NCBI RefSeq assembly: GCF_008271465.1
Contig: NZ_VMDU01000005.1
Span: 186,001 to 250,000 of the forward strand
Direction of reading: 5' to 3'
DNA: 64,000 nt
From: Tabrizicola flagellatus
Lineage (GTDB): Bacteria; Pseudomonadota; Alphaproteobacteria; Rhodobacterales; Rhodobacteraceae
The notes under the pieces are model-generated. The model worked only from the letters and a program-made list of their open reading frames with translations. It had not been told where the DNA came from and searched no databases. Positions 45,675 through 54,395 of the stretch are shown here, piece by piece. How positions within the stretch are numbered: position 1 is the stretch's first letter; each line of letters starts with the position of its first letter. Made by a program: the position numbers and the translations under genes.

Positions 45675-46018
45675 TCGCAGCGCTCCAGCAGGCTGACATA
45701 GCCGTCCTCGACCATCGCCAATCCCTTCGGCACCCGCATCAGCATCATCCGGTAGCTGTAGCTCTCGCCCTCGCCGTCGCACTCGGCATCATACAGCACC
45801 GCCGACATCCCCCGCACCTCGACCGGGTTCGTCAGCCGGCACAGGCTCTCGACCCCGTGGAACTGACCGTCCCGGATCATCAGGGCACCCCCATCCGAAC
45901 CCACGGTCCGGCAGTCCCAACTGTCCGCGCCATCGGGCCGGTACACCCCGTCGAACGGCCCGGCCGCCACCGCACCCGCCGACACCGCCAGAAGAAACAC
46001 CGCCACGATCCCGCGCAT
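45671..46018 (-). CDS. small secreted protein with four cysteines
   Basis: A 115-residue protein with a signal peptide (MRGIVAVFLLAVSAGAVAA). The mature protein begins GPFDGVYRPDGADSWDC and has four Cys that could form two disulfides. Its 96 mature residues are predicted mostly beta. It starts 2 nt after the dapD stop and overlaps the next gene by 4 nt, so it is in the dapD transcript. Function unknown. Confidence 0.65.
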   Translation of the reverse strand: MRGIVAVFLLAVSAGAVAAGPFDGVYRPDGADSWDCRTVGSDGGALMIRDGQFHGVESLCRLTNPVEVRGMSAVLYDAECDGEGESYSYRMMLMRVPKGLAMVEDGYVSLLERCE

Positions 46019-46020
46019 CC

Positions 46021-46845
46021 TCAGTCCCTCAGAAGTTCGTTGATGCTGGTCTTGGCGCGCGTCTGCGCATCGACCTTCTTCACGATCACCGCGCAGTAGA
46101 GGTTCACGCCCCCCTTCGACGGCATCGACCCGGCAACGACCACCGACCCCGCCGGCACCTCGCCATACATGACCTCGCCGGTCTCGCGGTCCACGATCTT
46201 CGTCGATTTCCCGATGAACACGCCCATCCCCAGGACCGACCCCTCGCGGACGATGCAGCCCTCCACCACCTCGGACCGCGCGCCGATGAAGCAGTTGTCC
46301 TCGATGATCGTCGGGCCCGCCTGCATCGGCTCCAGCACCCCGCCGATGCCGACCCCGCCCGACAGGTGCACGTTCTTGCCGATCTGGGCGCAGCTGCCGA
46401 CCGTTGCCCAGGTATCGACCATGGTGCCCTCATCGACATAGGCGCCCAGGTTGACGAAGCAGGGCATCAGCACCGCACCCTTGCCGATGAAGGCCGACCG
46501 GCGCACCACGCAGTTCGGCACGGCACGGAACCCCGCCGCGCGCCATTCGCTGTCGCCCCAGCCGGCGAATTTCGAGTCCACCTTGTCCCACCAGGACCCG
46601 CCCTGCGGCCCGCCCGACTGCTGCGCCATGTCGCGCAGCCGGAAGCCCAGCAGCACCGCCTTTTTCGCCCACTGGTTCACATGCCAGTCCTGCCCGCGCT
46701 TCTCGGCCACGCGCAGCGTGCCGGCGTCCAGCGCGGCCAGCGTCGCCTCGATGGCATTGCGCATCTCGCCCCGCGTGGCCGGGCTGATGGTCTCCCGTGC
46801 CTCCCAGGCGGCTTCGATGGCGGCTTCAAGCTCGGCATGGGTCAT
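46021..46845 (-). CDS. dapD: tetrahydrodipicolinate N-succinyltransferase
   Basis: A 274-residue DapD: an N-terminal helical part ([20 protein letters not shown]), then a left-handed beta-helix of hexapeptide repeats ([59 protein letters not shown]). It succinylates tetrahydrodipicolinate with succinyl-CoA, the first committed step of the succinylase branch. It is divergent from the LOG-family gene with 80 bases between starts. Confidence 0.96.
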   Translation of the reverse strand: MTHAELEAAIEAAWEARETISPATRGEMRNAIEATLAALDAGTLRVAEKRGQDWHVNQWAKKAVLLGFRLRDMAQQSGGPQGGSWWDKVDSKFAGWGDSEWRAAGFRAVPNCVVRRSAFIGKGAVLMPCFVNLGAYVDEGTMVDTWATVGSCAQIGKNVHLSGGVGIGGVLEPMQAGPTIIEDNCFIGARSEVVEGCIVREGSVLGMGVFIGKSTKIVDRETGEVMYGEVPAGSVVVAGSMPSKGGVNLYCAVIVKKVDAQTRAKTSINELLRD

Positions 46846-46925
46846 GCGAAATTCCCTTTTCGGTTGGTCACGGGCCAGCCGACCCTATAAGCCTTGCACC
46901 AGTGCCACGCAATCCGAGCGAGTTG

Positions 46926-47747
46926 ATGACCGAAGACCACCGCAGCCACCCCTTCCGCGATTCGATCGAGGACGCCGCCGCCGTCCACCGCATCCCCGAG
47001 ACGGCCCAGACCCGCGCGCCGGCCTATCGGCTCGCCTTCCTCGACCGCGACTTCATGCTGCGCGACGAACTGCGCCCGGTGCGGCTTCAGCTGGAGCTTC
47101 TGAAGCCGCAGATGGTCATGGACGAACGCGGGATCGAATCGACCGTGGTCATGTTCGGCGGCGCCCGCATCCCGGCCCCCGAGCACCGCGACCGGGCGGC
47201 GACCCCGGTCCTGGCGAGCCTGTCGCATTACTACGACGAGGCGCGCCGCTTTGCCCGGCTGATGACGGAGCGCAGTCTTGCCAGCTATGGCCGCGAATGG
47301 GTGATCTGCACCGGCGGCGGCCCCGGCGTGATGGAGGCCGGCAACCGCGGCGCGGACGAGGCCGGGGGCCAGTCGATCGGCCTGAACATCGTCCTGCCGC
47401 ACGAACAGGCCCCGAACGGTTTCGTGACGCCCGACCTGTCGTTCAACTTCCACTACTTCGCCATCCGCAAGATGCATTTCCTGATGCGGGCGAAGGCCGT
47501 CGTGGTCTTTCCCGGCGGCTTCGGCACGATGGACGAGATGTTCGAAAGCCTGACCCTGATCCAGACCGGCCGGATGAAGTCGGTCCCCTTCCTCCTGTTC
47601 GGCCGCGACTGGTGGGAGCGCGTGGTGAACTGGCAGCAGCTTGCCGATGCCGGCGTCATCAGCCCCGAGGACCTGTCGCTTTTCGCCATGGTCGAGACGG
47701 CGGAAGAGGCGGTCGCGGTGATCGACGGCTGGGAGGTGCCGACCTGA
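46926..47747 (+). CDS. LOG-family nucleotide phosphoribohydrolase-like protein
   Basis: A 273-residue protein of the TIGR00730/LOG (lysine decarboxylase-like) family. ICTGGGPGVMEAGNRGA and VVVFPGGFGTMDEMFE (the PGGxGTxxE motif) are the nucleotide-binding signatures. It is longer than plant LOG because of an extra N-terminal helical region (about 1-75). Bacterial members cleave nucleoside monophosphates to base and ribose phosphate. ATG 46926 is the first start consistent with the domain. It ends 23 bases before the convergent ribonuclease gene. Confidence 0.86.
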   Translation: MTEDHRSHPFRDSIEDAAAVHRIPETAQTRAPAYRLAFLDRDFMLRDELRPVRLQLELLKPQMVMDERGIESTVVMFGGARIPAPEHRDRAATPVLASLSHYYDEARRFARLMTERSLASYGREWVICTGGGPGVMEAGNRGADEAGGQSIGLNIVLPHEQAPNGFVTPDLSFNFHYFAIRKMHFLMRAKAVVVFPGGFGTMDEMFESLTLIQTGRMKSVPFLLFGRDWWERVVNWQQLADAGVISPEDLSLFAMVETAEEAVAVIDGWEVPT

Positions 47748-47759
47748 CCCCGTTACCAG

Positions 47760-47782
47760 CGTAGGGTGCGCTACAGCGCACC
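47760..47782. repeat. dispersed palindromic repeat, family A copy 2
   Basis: Identical over 23 bases to 29821-29843. It lies between two convergent genes and contains the stop codon of the minus-strand NYN ribonuclease gene (CTA at 47771-47773, read TAG). The hairpin could end transcripts from both directions. Confidence 0.78.
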
Positions 47783-48298
47783 GACCCCGGCCAGCCCCTG
47801 CAACCAGACCTTCCCTTCGCGGACCCCGCCCCGGATCAGGAACCCCGGCTCCCGCACCTCGGGGTGGGCCTCGGCCCAATCTCGGAACCGGTCGTTGGTC
47901 ACGATCCTGGCCTCGAACTCGCGCGCCGTCTGCAACAGGAACGGGTCGGCCTGCGTGCCCTTCGGCACCACCAGGACCTGCCGCTCCTCCAGATCCAGAA
48001 GGCGTGCGAACTCGCCGTCATGCAGGTAGCGGCCGAACAGCTTCCAGCCCGCGTTGGCATCGAAGACGACGCCCGGCACGAAGCCCTGGCCGGCCACCGC
48101 GCGCACCACCTCCTGCACCACCCCAAGGTCGGGTGCGTTCTCGCGCCAATGCATGACGTTCGACCCGTCGATCAGGACCCAGGCTTCCGGCCCGACTTGC
48201 GACCGCTCGCCCTTGGGGCGTCGCAGCCACAGGACCAGAAACGTTGCCGCAAGGGCCGCAGCAAGAAGGGCGAGGTAGAGGATCGTGTCGTCTGTCAA
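47771..48298 (-). CDS. membrane-anchored NYN/PIN-type ribonuclease
   Basis: A 175-residue protein with one N-terminal membrane helix (about 6-24) and a cytoplasmic nuclease domain like that of Zc3h12a. Acidic residues expected at the active site are Asp44 (VLIDGSNVMHW), Asp80 (VVFDAN), Asp118 (QADPFLLQTA) and Asp136 (VTNDRFRDW). No antitoxin gene is adjacent, so this is unlikely to be a VapC toxin. The final codons and the stop are provided by a palindromic repeat. RNA cleavage at the membrane is inferred from the fold. Confidence 0.78.
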   Translation of the reverse strand: MTDDTILYLALLAAALAATFLVLWLRRPKGERSQVGPEAWVLIDGSNVMHWRENAPDLGVVQEVVRAVAGQGFVPGVVFDANAGWKLFGRYLHDGEFARLLDLEERQVLVVPKGTQADPFLLQTAREFEARIVTNDRFRDWAEAHPEVREPGFLIRGGVREGKVWLQGLAGVGAL

Positions 48299-48495
48299 TC
48301 TTCCAGGGTCCGCAACGCGCTGATTGGCAAAGTCTAGCCGCGCGCGATGTCGTCTGCCAAGCGGCGCACAGCCGATTCGCCCGGCATGGTAAATCCCGCA
48401 TCTGCCCGCTTCGCGTCGGGACGAAAAGCCGACGCATGCCAGACGGATGCCAGACCGTCAACCTGTTCGAAATGGCCTGATTTAACACAGCGTTC

Positions 48496-49707
48496 TCAAA
48501 GGCTTGACCGGATCAGGGTCTCCCTTTCCCATCCATCCGCGAATTCGACCCTCTCGCAGCCCGCGAAAGCCGCCAGCCGGTCCAGCTCTGCCTCCAGCTT
48601 CGCCCGGCGGCCCTTGGTCAGCTTTACCCCGGCCTCGGGCCAGAAGGCCTTGACCCGCAGGCTGCCCACATCGCGGAAGGCCTTCATGTCGATCCGCCCG
48701 ATCAGCCGGTCGCCCTCCAGGACCGGAAAGACATAATAGCCATAGACCCGCTTCGGCTCGGGCACGAAGACCTCGATCCGGTAGTGGAAGCCGAACAGGA
48801 ACTCGGCCCGGTCGCGGTCGCGCAAGGCCGGGTCGAAGGGCGACAGGATGCGCAGGCGGGGGGTGGGTTCTGGCGGGGTCTCCTCCAGAATCTCCGGGAA
48901 AATGAAGACCTTGCGCCGCTGACCCTCGGCGCCTTCGACCTCGGCCGCAATGATCTCGCCCTGGCCGAGCGCCGTGCGGCACCAGTCCTTTGCGGCCTCC
49001 GGCCCGACCGCGTTCCAGTAGGCCGCGATCTCTCCGCTTGTGCCGAAGCCCAGATGCCGCAGCGCCGAGCGGCAGGCCCAGTCCGTCACCGTCTCGGCGG
49101 GGACGGGGGCGCGATGCGGCTCGGGGATCACCCGTTCGGTCAGGTCGTAGATCTTGGCGAAGCCATCGCGCCGGGTGATCGCCAGCTTGCCCGTCCGCCA
49201 CAGCCATTCCAGCGCGGTCTTCGAGGGATGCCAGTCCCACCAGCCACCCTTGCCGCGTTCCTCCCCCTCGCCGACATCGGCGGTGCCGACCGGCCCATCT
49301 CTGGCTATCCGATTGAGAATGCTGTCGAATTGCGCCTCATACCCCTCGCGGAACCACCGCTTCCAGTTCGCCTCCAGCCGCACCGCATCGCGCCGGAAGC
49401 GATGCTGCCAGACCCCGTGCAAGGCCACCGGCAGGATCGAGGCGTCATGCGTCCAGTGCTCCCAGAGGGCCCGGTCCCGTTCCAGCAGACGCTTCAGCGC
49501 CGCGGGGCGATAGGACTGCCGGCGCGACCACAGGATCATGTCATGGGCGCGCGCGACGGTGTTGATGCTGTCCACCTGGACGAACCCGATCCGCGCGATC
49601 AGGTCGTGCAGCGCCTGACCCGAGGCTGGACCCCGGGGCGGCTCGGCAAGCGCATGACGGTGCAGGAACAGGCGGCGGGCGCGGGGGTTCGGGATCAGCG
49701 GAGTCAT
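48496..49707 (-). CDS. YcaQ/AlkZ-like DNA glycosylase (winged-helix) family protein
   Basis: A 403-residue HTH_42 protein. The N-terminal block FVQVDSINTVARAHDMILWSR contains the QxD catalytic motif (Gln44, Asp46) of the YcaQ subgroup. WEHWTHDASILP and the later LSPFDPALRDRDRAEFLFGF and GRIDMKAFRD are also typical. YcaQ unhooks interstrand crosslinks and removes N7-alkylguanine. ATG 49707 is preferred over an upstream start at 49728. A 197-base gap with no gene separates it from the ribonuclease gene. Confidence 0.87.
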   Translation of the reverse strand: MTPLIPNPRARRLFLHRHALAEPPRGPASGQALHDLIARIGFVQVDSINTVARAHDMILWSRRQSYRPAALKRLLERDRALWEHWTHDASILPVALHGVWQHRFRRDAVRLEANWKRWFREGYEAQFDSILNRIARDGPVGTADVGEGEERGKGGWWDWHPSKTALEWLWRTGKLAITRRDGFAKIYDLTERVIPEPHRAPVPAETVTDWACRSALRHLGFGTSGEIAAYWNAVGPEAAKDWCRTALGQGEIIAAEVEGAEGQRRKVFIFPEILEETPPEPTPRLRILSPFDPALRDRDRAEFLFGFHYRIEVFVPEPKRVYGYYVFPVLEGDRLIGRIDMKAFRDVGSLRVKAFWPEAGVKLTKGRRAKLEAELDRLAAFAGCERVEFADGWERETLIRSSL

Positions 49708-49778
49708 TCCCAAGGCGTAACATTGCAAACTGTTTCGGCAAATGCGCGAATCGTGACCTTCCGGAACGGCTCAGCCGA

Positions 49779-49806
49779 TTGCATCGCGTCGATCCTTGCC
49801 TACTAT
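49779..49806 (+). promoter_or_regulatory. candidate promoter of the antiporter gene
   Basis: TTGCAT (49779-49784), a 16-base spacer and TACTAT (49801-49806) form a plausible sigma-70 promoter 87 bases before the antiporter start. A short inverted repeat CCTGT/ACAGG follows at 49807-49825 and would fall at or near the start of the transcript. Confidence 0.4.
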
Positions 49807-49892
49807 CCTGTTGTCTCCTGACAGGATTTCCCGACTGGCGACTGGCCGGACCCCGTGGCTCGGGGCTGCCGGCCGGAAAGGATGCAGAAGGT

Positions 49893-51272
49893 TTGCCGCA
49901 CGAAACGCCCCTGATCACCATGCTTGTCGCCGGCTTCGGGCTGGCCTTCCTGTTTGGCCTGATGGCCCAGCGGCTGAAGCTGCCGCTGATCGCGGGCTAC
50001 CTGCTTGCGGGAGTGGTGATCGGCCCCTTCACCCCCGGCTTCGTCGCCGATACCGACCTTGCGGGCGAGTTGGCCGAGCTTGGCGTCATTCTCTTGATGT
50101 TCGGGGTCGGCCTGCATTTCTCGCCCCGCGACCTGATGGCGGTGAAGGGCATCGCGCTGCCCGGCGCGCTGGGCCAGATCGCGGTGGCGACGCTCGCCGG
50201 TACCGGGGTCGGCTGGGCGATGGGGTGGAGCCTCGGGGCCGGGCTGATCTTCGGCATCGCGCTGTCGGTCGCCTCGACCGTCGTCCTGCTGCGCGCGTTG
50301 CAGGACCGCGAACTGATCCAGACCGACAAGGGCCGCGTCGCCGTGGGCTGGCTGATCGTCGAGGATCTGGTGATGGTGCTGGCGCTGGTGCTGATCCCGC
50401 CGCTGGCGGGCCTCCTGGGCGGGACGGCGATGCCGGTCAGCGAGGATGCCGAGATCGTCGCCGAAGTCACCCAGAACATCGGTATCGGCCCGATCGCGGC
50501 TACAGTACTGATAACATTGGTGAAAGCGGCGGCCTTTGTGGCCCTCATGCTGGTGATCGGCCGCCGGGTCATCCCCTGGATCCTGCATTTCGTGGCCCAT
50601 ACCCTGTCGCGCGAACTGTTCCGGCTGGCGGTCCTCGCCATCGCGCTGGGCGTGGCCTACGGCGCGACGCATTTCTTCGGCGTCTCCTTCGCGCTGGGGG
50701 CTTTCTTCGCCGGGATGGTGATGTCCTCCTCGACCCTGTCGCAGCAGGCCATGCGGGAAACCCTGCCGCTGCGCGATGCCTTCGCGGTGCTGTTCTTCGT
50801 CTCGGTGGGCATGCTGTTCAACCCGGCGATCCTGATGTCGAAACCCCTGGCGCTGCTGGCCACGGTGACGATCATCGTCGGCGTCAAGGCGGCGGCCGGG
50901 TTCTATCTGGTCCGGCTTCTGGGCGAGGGCCGCGACATGGCGCTGACCATCGCGGCAAGTCTCGCCCAGATCGGCGAATTCTCGTTCATCCTGATCACCA
51001 TGGGCGCGAAATTGGACATCGTCCCGCCCGAGGCGCGCGACCTTGTGGTGGCGGGCGCGATCCTGTCGATCCTGGCCAACCCGCTGTTGTTCCACCTGCT
51101 CGACCGGCGCGAGGCGCGCAAGGCGGCGGCTCCTCGTTCGCCTTCGGCTCCTCCTCGCGAGGCGGCGGCGAGGAGTGCCGAAGGCATCGACGAGCCTTCG
51201 GCGGAACCTACACCGGACGCCCCGTCAGAAGGCGCGGAAGCTCGCCCGTCAGCCCCGCCGCTTGCCGGATGA
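49893..51272 (+). CDS. KefB/YbaL-type cation:proton antiporter with repeat-derived tail
   Basis: A 459-residue membrane protein of the CPA2 family with about 12 helices. Landmarks are LKLPLIAGYLLAGVVIGPFTPG, LGVILLMFGVGLHFS, GIALSVASTVVLLRALQDRELI and LAQIGEFSFILI. TTG 49893 gives the family start MPHETPLITMLVAG. No TrkA-N (RCK) domain follows; instead the last 47 residues are a low-complexity Ala/Pro/Glu tail encoded partly by a dispersed repeat. The gene overlaps the convergent UbiH-type gene by 65 bases. It probably exchanges K+ or Na+ for protons. Confidence 0.85.
   Translation: MPHETPLITMLVAGFGLAFLFGLMAQRLKLPLIAGYLLAGVVIGPFTPGFVADTDLAGELAELGVILLMFGVGLHFSPRDLMAVKGIALPGALGQIAVATLAGTGVGWAMGWSLGAGLIFGIALSVASTVVLLRALQDRELIQTDKGRVAVGWLIVEDLVMVLALVLIPPLAGLLGGTAMPVSEDAEIVAEVTQNIGIGPIAATVLITLVKAAAFVALMLVIGRRVIPWILHFVAHTLSRELFRLAVLAIALGVAYGATHFFGVSFALGAFFAGMVMSSSTLSQQAMRETLPLRDAFAVLFFVSVGMLFNPAILMSKPLALLATVTIIVGVKAAAGFYLVRLLGEGRDMALTIAASLAQIGEFSFILITMGAKLDIVPPEARDLVVAGAILSILANPLLFHLLDRREARKAAAPRSPSAPPREAAARSAEGIDEPSAEPTPDAPSEGAEARPSAPPLAG
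51167..51196 (-). repeat. dispersed repeat, family D copy 1 (inside a gene)
   Basis: On the minus strand it begins GGCTCGTCGATGCC and ends CACTCCTCGCC, with a TTCGG centre. A near-identical copy in opposite orientation is at 53849-53880. This copy lies in the antiporter's 3' coding region and encodes part of its unusual tail. Confidence 0.7.
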
Positions 51273-52437
51273 AGCCGCGGCGCAGGCCGGGCAGGGCGCC
51301 TATCACCCCCATCCCGAGGTCGCGCGCCAGGCGCAACAGCGGATTGTCGCTGGAAAACAGCCGGTTGACCCCGTCCATGCCCAGGGCCAGCGCCGTCGCG
51401 TCGAACCGGCGCCAGCGCTGGTATTCCTCCAGCGCGGCGGGGCTGCCCGGGTCCTCGCCCCGGCGGCGGGCGAGGATAAGCACCTCGGCCAGCGCCGCCA
51501 CGTCGCGCAGGCCGAGGTTCAGCCCCTGCCCGGCGATCGGATGCACCCCATGTGCCGCATCGCCGACCAGCGCCACGCGGGGGGCAATGAAGTGTTCGGC
51601 CAGGGACAGCGACAGGGGATAGGTGAAGCGGTCCCCGGCCAGCGCGATCTGCCCCAGGAAATCGCCGAAGCGGGGGCGCAACGCCTCGAGATAGGCGTCA
51701 TCCGGCAGGGCCTGGATCGCGGCGGCGGTGGCGTCGGTCTCGCTCCAGACGATGCTGGAGTGGTGGCCGCCCTTCAGGGGCAGGATCGCCAGCGGACCCG
51801 AGGGCATGAAGAACTGATGCGCGATGCCCTGGTGGTCGCCTTCGTGCCGGATCGCGGTGACAAGCGCGGTCTGGCCATAGCCCCAGCCAACCCGGCGGAT
51901 CCCCGCGCGGGCGGCCACGCCCGAGCCGCGCCCGTCGCAGCCGACCAGCAGTCCCCCCGTCAGCCGGCGCCCCGAGGCGAGCGTCACCGTCACCCCCGCC
52001 GGCCCGGCCTCTTGCGCGACGACGCTTTCGCCCGAGAGTAGCGTCACCCCCGGCGCGGCCTGCATCGCGGCAAGGAAGGCCGCGTAGAGGTGGCGGTCCT
52101 CCAGCATGTGGCCCATCGGGCCTTCCTCGATCTCGGCAGCGTCGAACTGCAGGAAAAAGGGCGCCGCCCCCTCGCCCGGGCGGCCGTCGGAGGCCTTGAT
52201 CTGCAGGATCGGCTGCGCCCGGTCGGCGACCGCAGGCCAGATGCCGATGGCGGTGAGCAGGCGGACCGAGGCGATGGCCAGCGCATAGGCGCGCCCGTCG
52301 AACCCCGCCTCGGCCCGGGCCGGCGCGGGGCGGGCGTCGATCACCGTCACCCGGAAGCCGCCCTGTGCCAGCGCCAGGGCCAGCGCGGTGCCGTTCAGCC
52401 CTCCGCCCGCGATCAGGATGTCGGCGTCCCGTTCCAT
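51208..52437 (-). CDS. UbiH/UbiF/Coq6-family FAD-dependent ubiquinone hydroxylase
   Basis: A 409-residue flavin monooxygenase. The N-terminal ILIAGGGLNGTALALALAQGG binds FAD, and ALVGDAAHGVHPIAGQGLNLGLRDV is the DAAH/GQGxN signature of the UbiH group. These enzymes add one of the ring hydroxyls in ubiquinone synthesis; which position is not predictable, since alphaproteobacterial versions can be broad. Its 3' end overlaps the antiporter gene on the other strand by 65 bases. Confidence 0.9.
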   Translation of the reverse strand: MERDADILIAGGGLNGTALALALAQGGFRVTVIDARPAPARAEAGFDGRAYALAIASVRLLTAIGIWPAVADRAQPILQIKASDGRPGEGAAPFFLQFDAAEIEEGPMGHMLEDRHLYAAFLAAMQAAPGVTLLSGESVVAQEAGPAGVTVTLASGRRLTGGLLVGCDGRGSGVAARAGIRRVGWGYGQTALVTAIRHEGDHQGIAHQFFMPSGPLAILPLKGGHHSSIVWSETDATAAAIQALPDDAYLEALRPRFGDFLGQIALAGDRFTYPLSLSLAEHFIAPRVALVGDAAHGVHPIAGQGLNLGLRDVAALAEVLILARRRGEDPGSPAALEEYQRWRRFDATALALGMDGVNRLFSSDNPLLRLARDLGMGVIGALPGLRRGFIRQAAGLTGELPRLLTGRPV

Positions 52438-52515
52438 GCCCCCCTACATACCCCGCGCCGACGGATTGTCCATGCGTCGCCAAGCCGCTACGGTCGCCGG
52501 AAAACGGGGGATGCC

Positions 52516-53844
52516 ATGACCGGAACCTGGGCGCACATGACCGCAGCCGAACTCGGGCGCGAGATCGACGCGGGTCGCATCCATCCGGTCGAGCTGACCG
52601 AAGCCTTCCTGCACGAGATCGACACGCATCCCCTCGCCGCCCGGATCTATGCCCGTGCCACGCCGGCCCGGGCGCGGGGCGAGGCGATGGCCGCCGCCGC
52701 CCGCGCCAAGGCGGGCCTGCGCCGGGGGCCGCTCGACGGGGTGCCGCTCAGCTGGAAGGACAATTTCGACACGGCGGGCGTGGCGACCGAGGCGGGGTCG
52801 GCGCTCTTGAAGGGCCGGGTGCCCGAGCGGGATGCGGCGGTGCTGGCGACAGTGACTCTGAACGGGCTGGTGTGCCTCGGCAAGACGCACATGTCGGAAC
52901 TGGCCTTTTCCGGGCTGGGCCTGAACCCGGTAACGGCGACGCCGCCCTGCCTGAACGACGACCGCGCGGTGCCTGGGGGGTCGTCCTCGGGCGCGGCGGC
53001 CTCGGTGGCCTTCGGGCTGGCGCCGGCGGCCATCGGGTCGGACACCGGCGGTTCGGTGCGGATCCCGGCGGCCTGGAACGACCTGGTGGGGCTGAAGACC
53101 GCGCTCGGCAGCCTGCCGACCGAAGGGGTGGTGCCGCTCTGCGAACGCTTCGACACGATCGGGCCGCTGGCCCATTCGGTCTAGGACTGCGCCCTCCTGC
53201 TCGAGGCCATGGGCGGGGCGCGGACCGACCTGGGTGGTGCGACGCTGGCCGGAATGCGGCTGGCGGTGCTGGAGACCGTCGCGCTGGACGACATGCGCGC
53301 GCGGCCGGCGCAGGGTTTCGAGGATGCGGTGGCGCGGCTGGCGCGGGCCGGGGCGCGGATCGAGCGATTCGCCCTGGCCGAAGTGGCCGAGGCGATGGGT
53401 CTGGCCGGGGTTCTGTTCACCCCCGAAGCCTATGCCATCTGGCGCGAGACGATCGAGCGCGCGCCCGAGAAGATGTTTCCGCGCATCCTCGAACGTTTCC
53501 GCTCGGGTGCCGGGGTTCCGGCCACGGACTACATCGCTGCCTGGCGCCGGCTGGAGGAGATCCGGTGGGTCTGGTCCGACCGGGTGGCCGAGTTCGATGC
53601 GGTGCTCTTGCCCTCTTCGCCGATCCTGCCGCCGGATGCGAACCGGCTGATGACCGACGACGCCTATTATGTGACCGAGAACCTCTTGGCGCTGCGCAAC
53701 ACCCGGATCGGCAACCTGATGGGAGGCTGCGCGCTGAGCCTGCCGACCTCTCAGCCCTCTTGCGGTATCGGCCTCATGGCCGGGCCGGGGCAGGAGGCGC
53801 GGCTGTTGCGGCTGGGTGCTGCGGCGGAACGGGCGCTCTTGTAG
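52516..53844 (+). pseudogene. amidase gene interrupted by an in-frame amber codon
   Basis: A 443-codon frame for an amidase-signature enzyme, broken only by TAG at codon 223 (53182-53184). All catalytic residues precede it: Lys81 in SWKDNFDT, cis-Ser in PGGSSSG (154-159) and nucleophile Ser180 in GSDTGGSVRIPA. The reading resumes in the same frame as DCALLLEAMGG. The family consensus is SVEDCALL, so one G-to-T change (GAG to TAG) explains the break. The 220-residue downstream part shows no decay (LPSSPILPPDANRLM, NLMGGCALSLP). The lesion is recent, a sequencing error, or read through. Start ATG 52516. Confidence 0.85.
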
Positions 53845-53848
53845 GGGC

Positions 53849-53880
53849 GGCTCGTCGAAGCCCTTCGGGCACTCCTCGCC
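53849..53880 (+). repeat. dispersed repeat, family D copy 2
   Basis: GGCTCGTCGAAGCC, then CTTCGGG and CACTCCTCGCC. It differs from copy 1 by one substitution and two single-base indels in the TTCGG hairpin. It starts 4 bases after the amidase frame ends and precedes the convergent rlmH gene stop at 53925. Confidence 0.72.
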
Positions 53881-53924
53881 TGCGCCCGGCCGAGGAGCGA
53901 CCGGATGAAGCGAGGAGGCTGCCG

Positions 53925-54395
53925 TCAGACCCGGTGATAGGGCGAACCCGCAAGGATGGTCGCGGCGCGGTAGAGCTGTTCGGCCAGCATGACCCGGACC
54001 AGCATGTGCGGCCAGACCATGCGGCCGAAGCTGAGCACCAGGTCGGCCCGGGCGCGCAGTGCCGGGTCCACCCCGTCCGCCCCGCCGATCACGAAGGCCG
54101 CATCCTGTCGCCCCCCGTCGCGCCAGCCGGCAAGCTGCGCGGCGAACTCGGGGCTGGTGAGGAGCTTGCCCCGTTCGTCCAGCACGCAGAGCGCCGCACC
54201 CTCGGGAATCGCGCGCGCGAGCAGCGCGCCCTCGGCCGCCATGCCGCCGCCCTTGCGGTCCTCGACCTCGTGCTCGGCCACCGGGCCGAGGCCGAGGGGC
54301 CGCCCGCTGCGGTCGAGCCTTTGCAGGTAGTCGTCCACCAGATCGCGCTCTGCCCCCGCCCGCAGGCGGCCGACGGCGCAGAGGTGCAGCCGCAT
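53925..54395 (-). CDS. rlmH: 23S rRNA pseudouridine-1915 N3-methyltransferase
   Basis: A 156-residue SPOUT methyltransferase: MRLHLCAVGRLRAGAERDLV at the start and AAFVIGGADGVDPALRARADL, then GRMVWPHMLVRVMLAEQLYRA and the terminal PYH. The knot region binding AdoMet is complete. It methylates the pseudouridine at 1915 on assembled ribosomes. ATG 54395 shares one base with the rsfS stop (TGATG), the usual rsfS-rlmH coupling. Confidence 0.95.
   Translation of the reverse strand: MRLHLCAVGRLRAGAERDLVDDYLQRLDRSGRPLGLGPVAEHEVEDRKGGGMAAEGALLARAIPEGAALCVLDERGKLLTSPEFAAQLAGWRDGGRQDAAFVIGGADGVDPALRARADLVLSFGRMVWPHMLVRVMLAEQLYRAATILAGSPYHRV

Noticed and set aside
47771-48298. VapC-type toxin
   Set aside because: No antitoxin gene adjacent, a membrane helix is present, and the domain looks like NYN/Zc3h12a rather than VapC.
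53209-53844. Separate gene with ATG start downstream of the amidase stop
   Set aside because: It is in the same frame as the amidase, lacks its own ribosome site and is the missing C-terminal half of that family.
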